From: Deltaproteobacteria bacterium
Lineage (GTDB): Bacteria > Desulfobacterota > Desulfobacteria > Desulfobacterales > JAFDDL01
Direction: 5' to 3'
Assembly (NCBI GenBank): GCA_019310865.1
Contig: JAFDDL010000198.1
Location: 1 to 6,722 of the forward strand
Length of the DNA stretch: 6,722 bases
Program-made: the position numbers and the translations under genes
In this document: one piece after another, positions 6,548 through 6,722 of the stretch
Layout: every line of letters begins with the position of its first letter
Position numbering within the stretch: the first letter of the stretch is position 1
Notes under the pieces: model-generated
What the model was told of the DNA's origin: nothing
The model's input: only the letters and a program-made list of their open reading frames with translations
Databases searched by the model: none

Positions 6548-6722
6548 ATGGACAATCGCATGGATGATATATCGCTTCTATACAGTATCAGCCGGAGTTT
6601 AAATGAAAACCCAGACCTGAAAAAATCGCTGGAAACGGTACTGGATCTATTGGGCACTTCCCGAAATACCGTTTGGGGTGCTGTCAGTATACTGGATCCG
6701 CTTCGCAATGAAATCAATATCG
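6548..6722 (+). CDS. GAF-domain protein, probable NifA-like sigma-54 activator (N-terminal part only)
   Basis: An open frame begins at ATG 6548, ten bases after the preceding stop, and runs off the end of the window (58 codons seen). The start MDNRMDDISLLYSISRSLNE, followed by LKKSLETVLDLLG and a strand-like WGAVSILDP, is typical of the N-terminal GAF domain of NifA-like sigma-54-dependent activators. That N-terminus is also seen in some sensor kinases and cyclic-di-GMP enzymes, so the effector domain is unknown. The ribosome site is weak (AGG at 6536-6538), and a second ATG at 6560 is an alternative start. Spacing suggests cotranscription with the enzyme genes. If it is a sigma-54 activator it would be a second regulator of this cluster or of a neighbouring one. 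Confidence 0.7.
   Translation, partial: MDNRMDDISLLYSISRSLNENPDLKKSLETVLDLLGTSRNTVWGAVSILDPLRNEINI

Overview
The window looks like part of the genome of a strict anaerobe. The best guess is a Desulfobacterota / Desulfobacteraceae-type sulfate reducer or close relative. That guess rests on moderately GC-rich DNA, an aldehyde:ferredoxin oxidoreductase (AOR) family enzyme, a very iron-sulfur-rich flavoprotein, and the start of a GAF-domain protein of the kind that often fronts NifA-like sigma-54 activators. No rRNA, tRNA, CRISPR array or mobile element was found, and nothing in base composition suggests recent transfer. Taxonomy is inference from protein style, not from a marker gene.

Layout: all six genes are on the + strand and tightly packed. 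Bases 1-105 show no feature I can support. A sigma-70-like promoter (106-135) is followed at once by a FadR/PdhR-type operator-like dyad (136-146). Next comes a GntR/FadR-subfamily repressor-type gene with an FCD ligand domain (168-884). A 56-base gap holding a short inverted repeat leads to a 698-residue multi-cluster flavoprotein (941-3037). A DAO-family FAD oxidoreductase (3024-4175) overlaps its end by 14 bases. After 23 bases comes an AOR-family tungsten/molybdenum enzyme (4199-6340), which overlaps by one base a 65-residue ThiS/MoaD-like protein ending in Gly-Gly (6340-6537). Ten bases later a GAF-domain gene begins (6548) and runs off the window. No intrinsic terminator was seen between the genes, so one operon is likely.

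How the genes may work together (inference): the two flavoproteins resemble the subunits of heteromeric amine/amino-acid dehydrogenases (sarcosine oxidase alpha/beta without the folate domain, HcnABC, opine oxidase OoxAB, archaeal dye-linked proline dehydrogenase). The DAO subunit would oxidise a C-N (or possibly hydroxy-acid) bond. The 698-residue partner, with an N-terminal [2Fe-2S] domain, an FAD/NAD(P) core, two ferredoxin-type [4Fe-4S] sites and a C-terminal BFD-like [2Fe-2S] site, would carry the electrons away. Hydrolysis of an imine product could release an aldehyde, which the AOR would oxidise to an acid with ferredoxin as acceptor. The ThiS/MoaD-like protein probably serves pterin-cofactor dithiolene formation for the AOR. 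The FCD regulator would sense the substrate or a product and control its own promoter. The alternative is that the two flavoproteins act only as electron-transfer partners of the AOR. The substrate cannot be read from the sequence.
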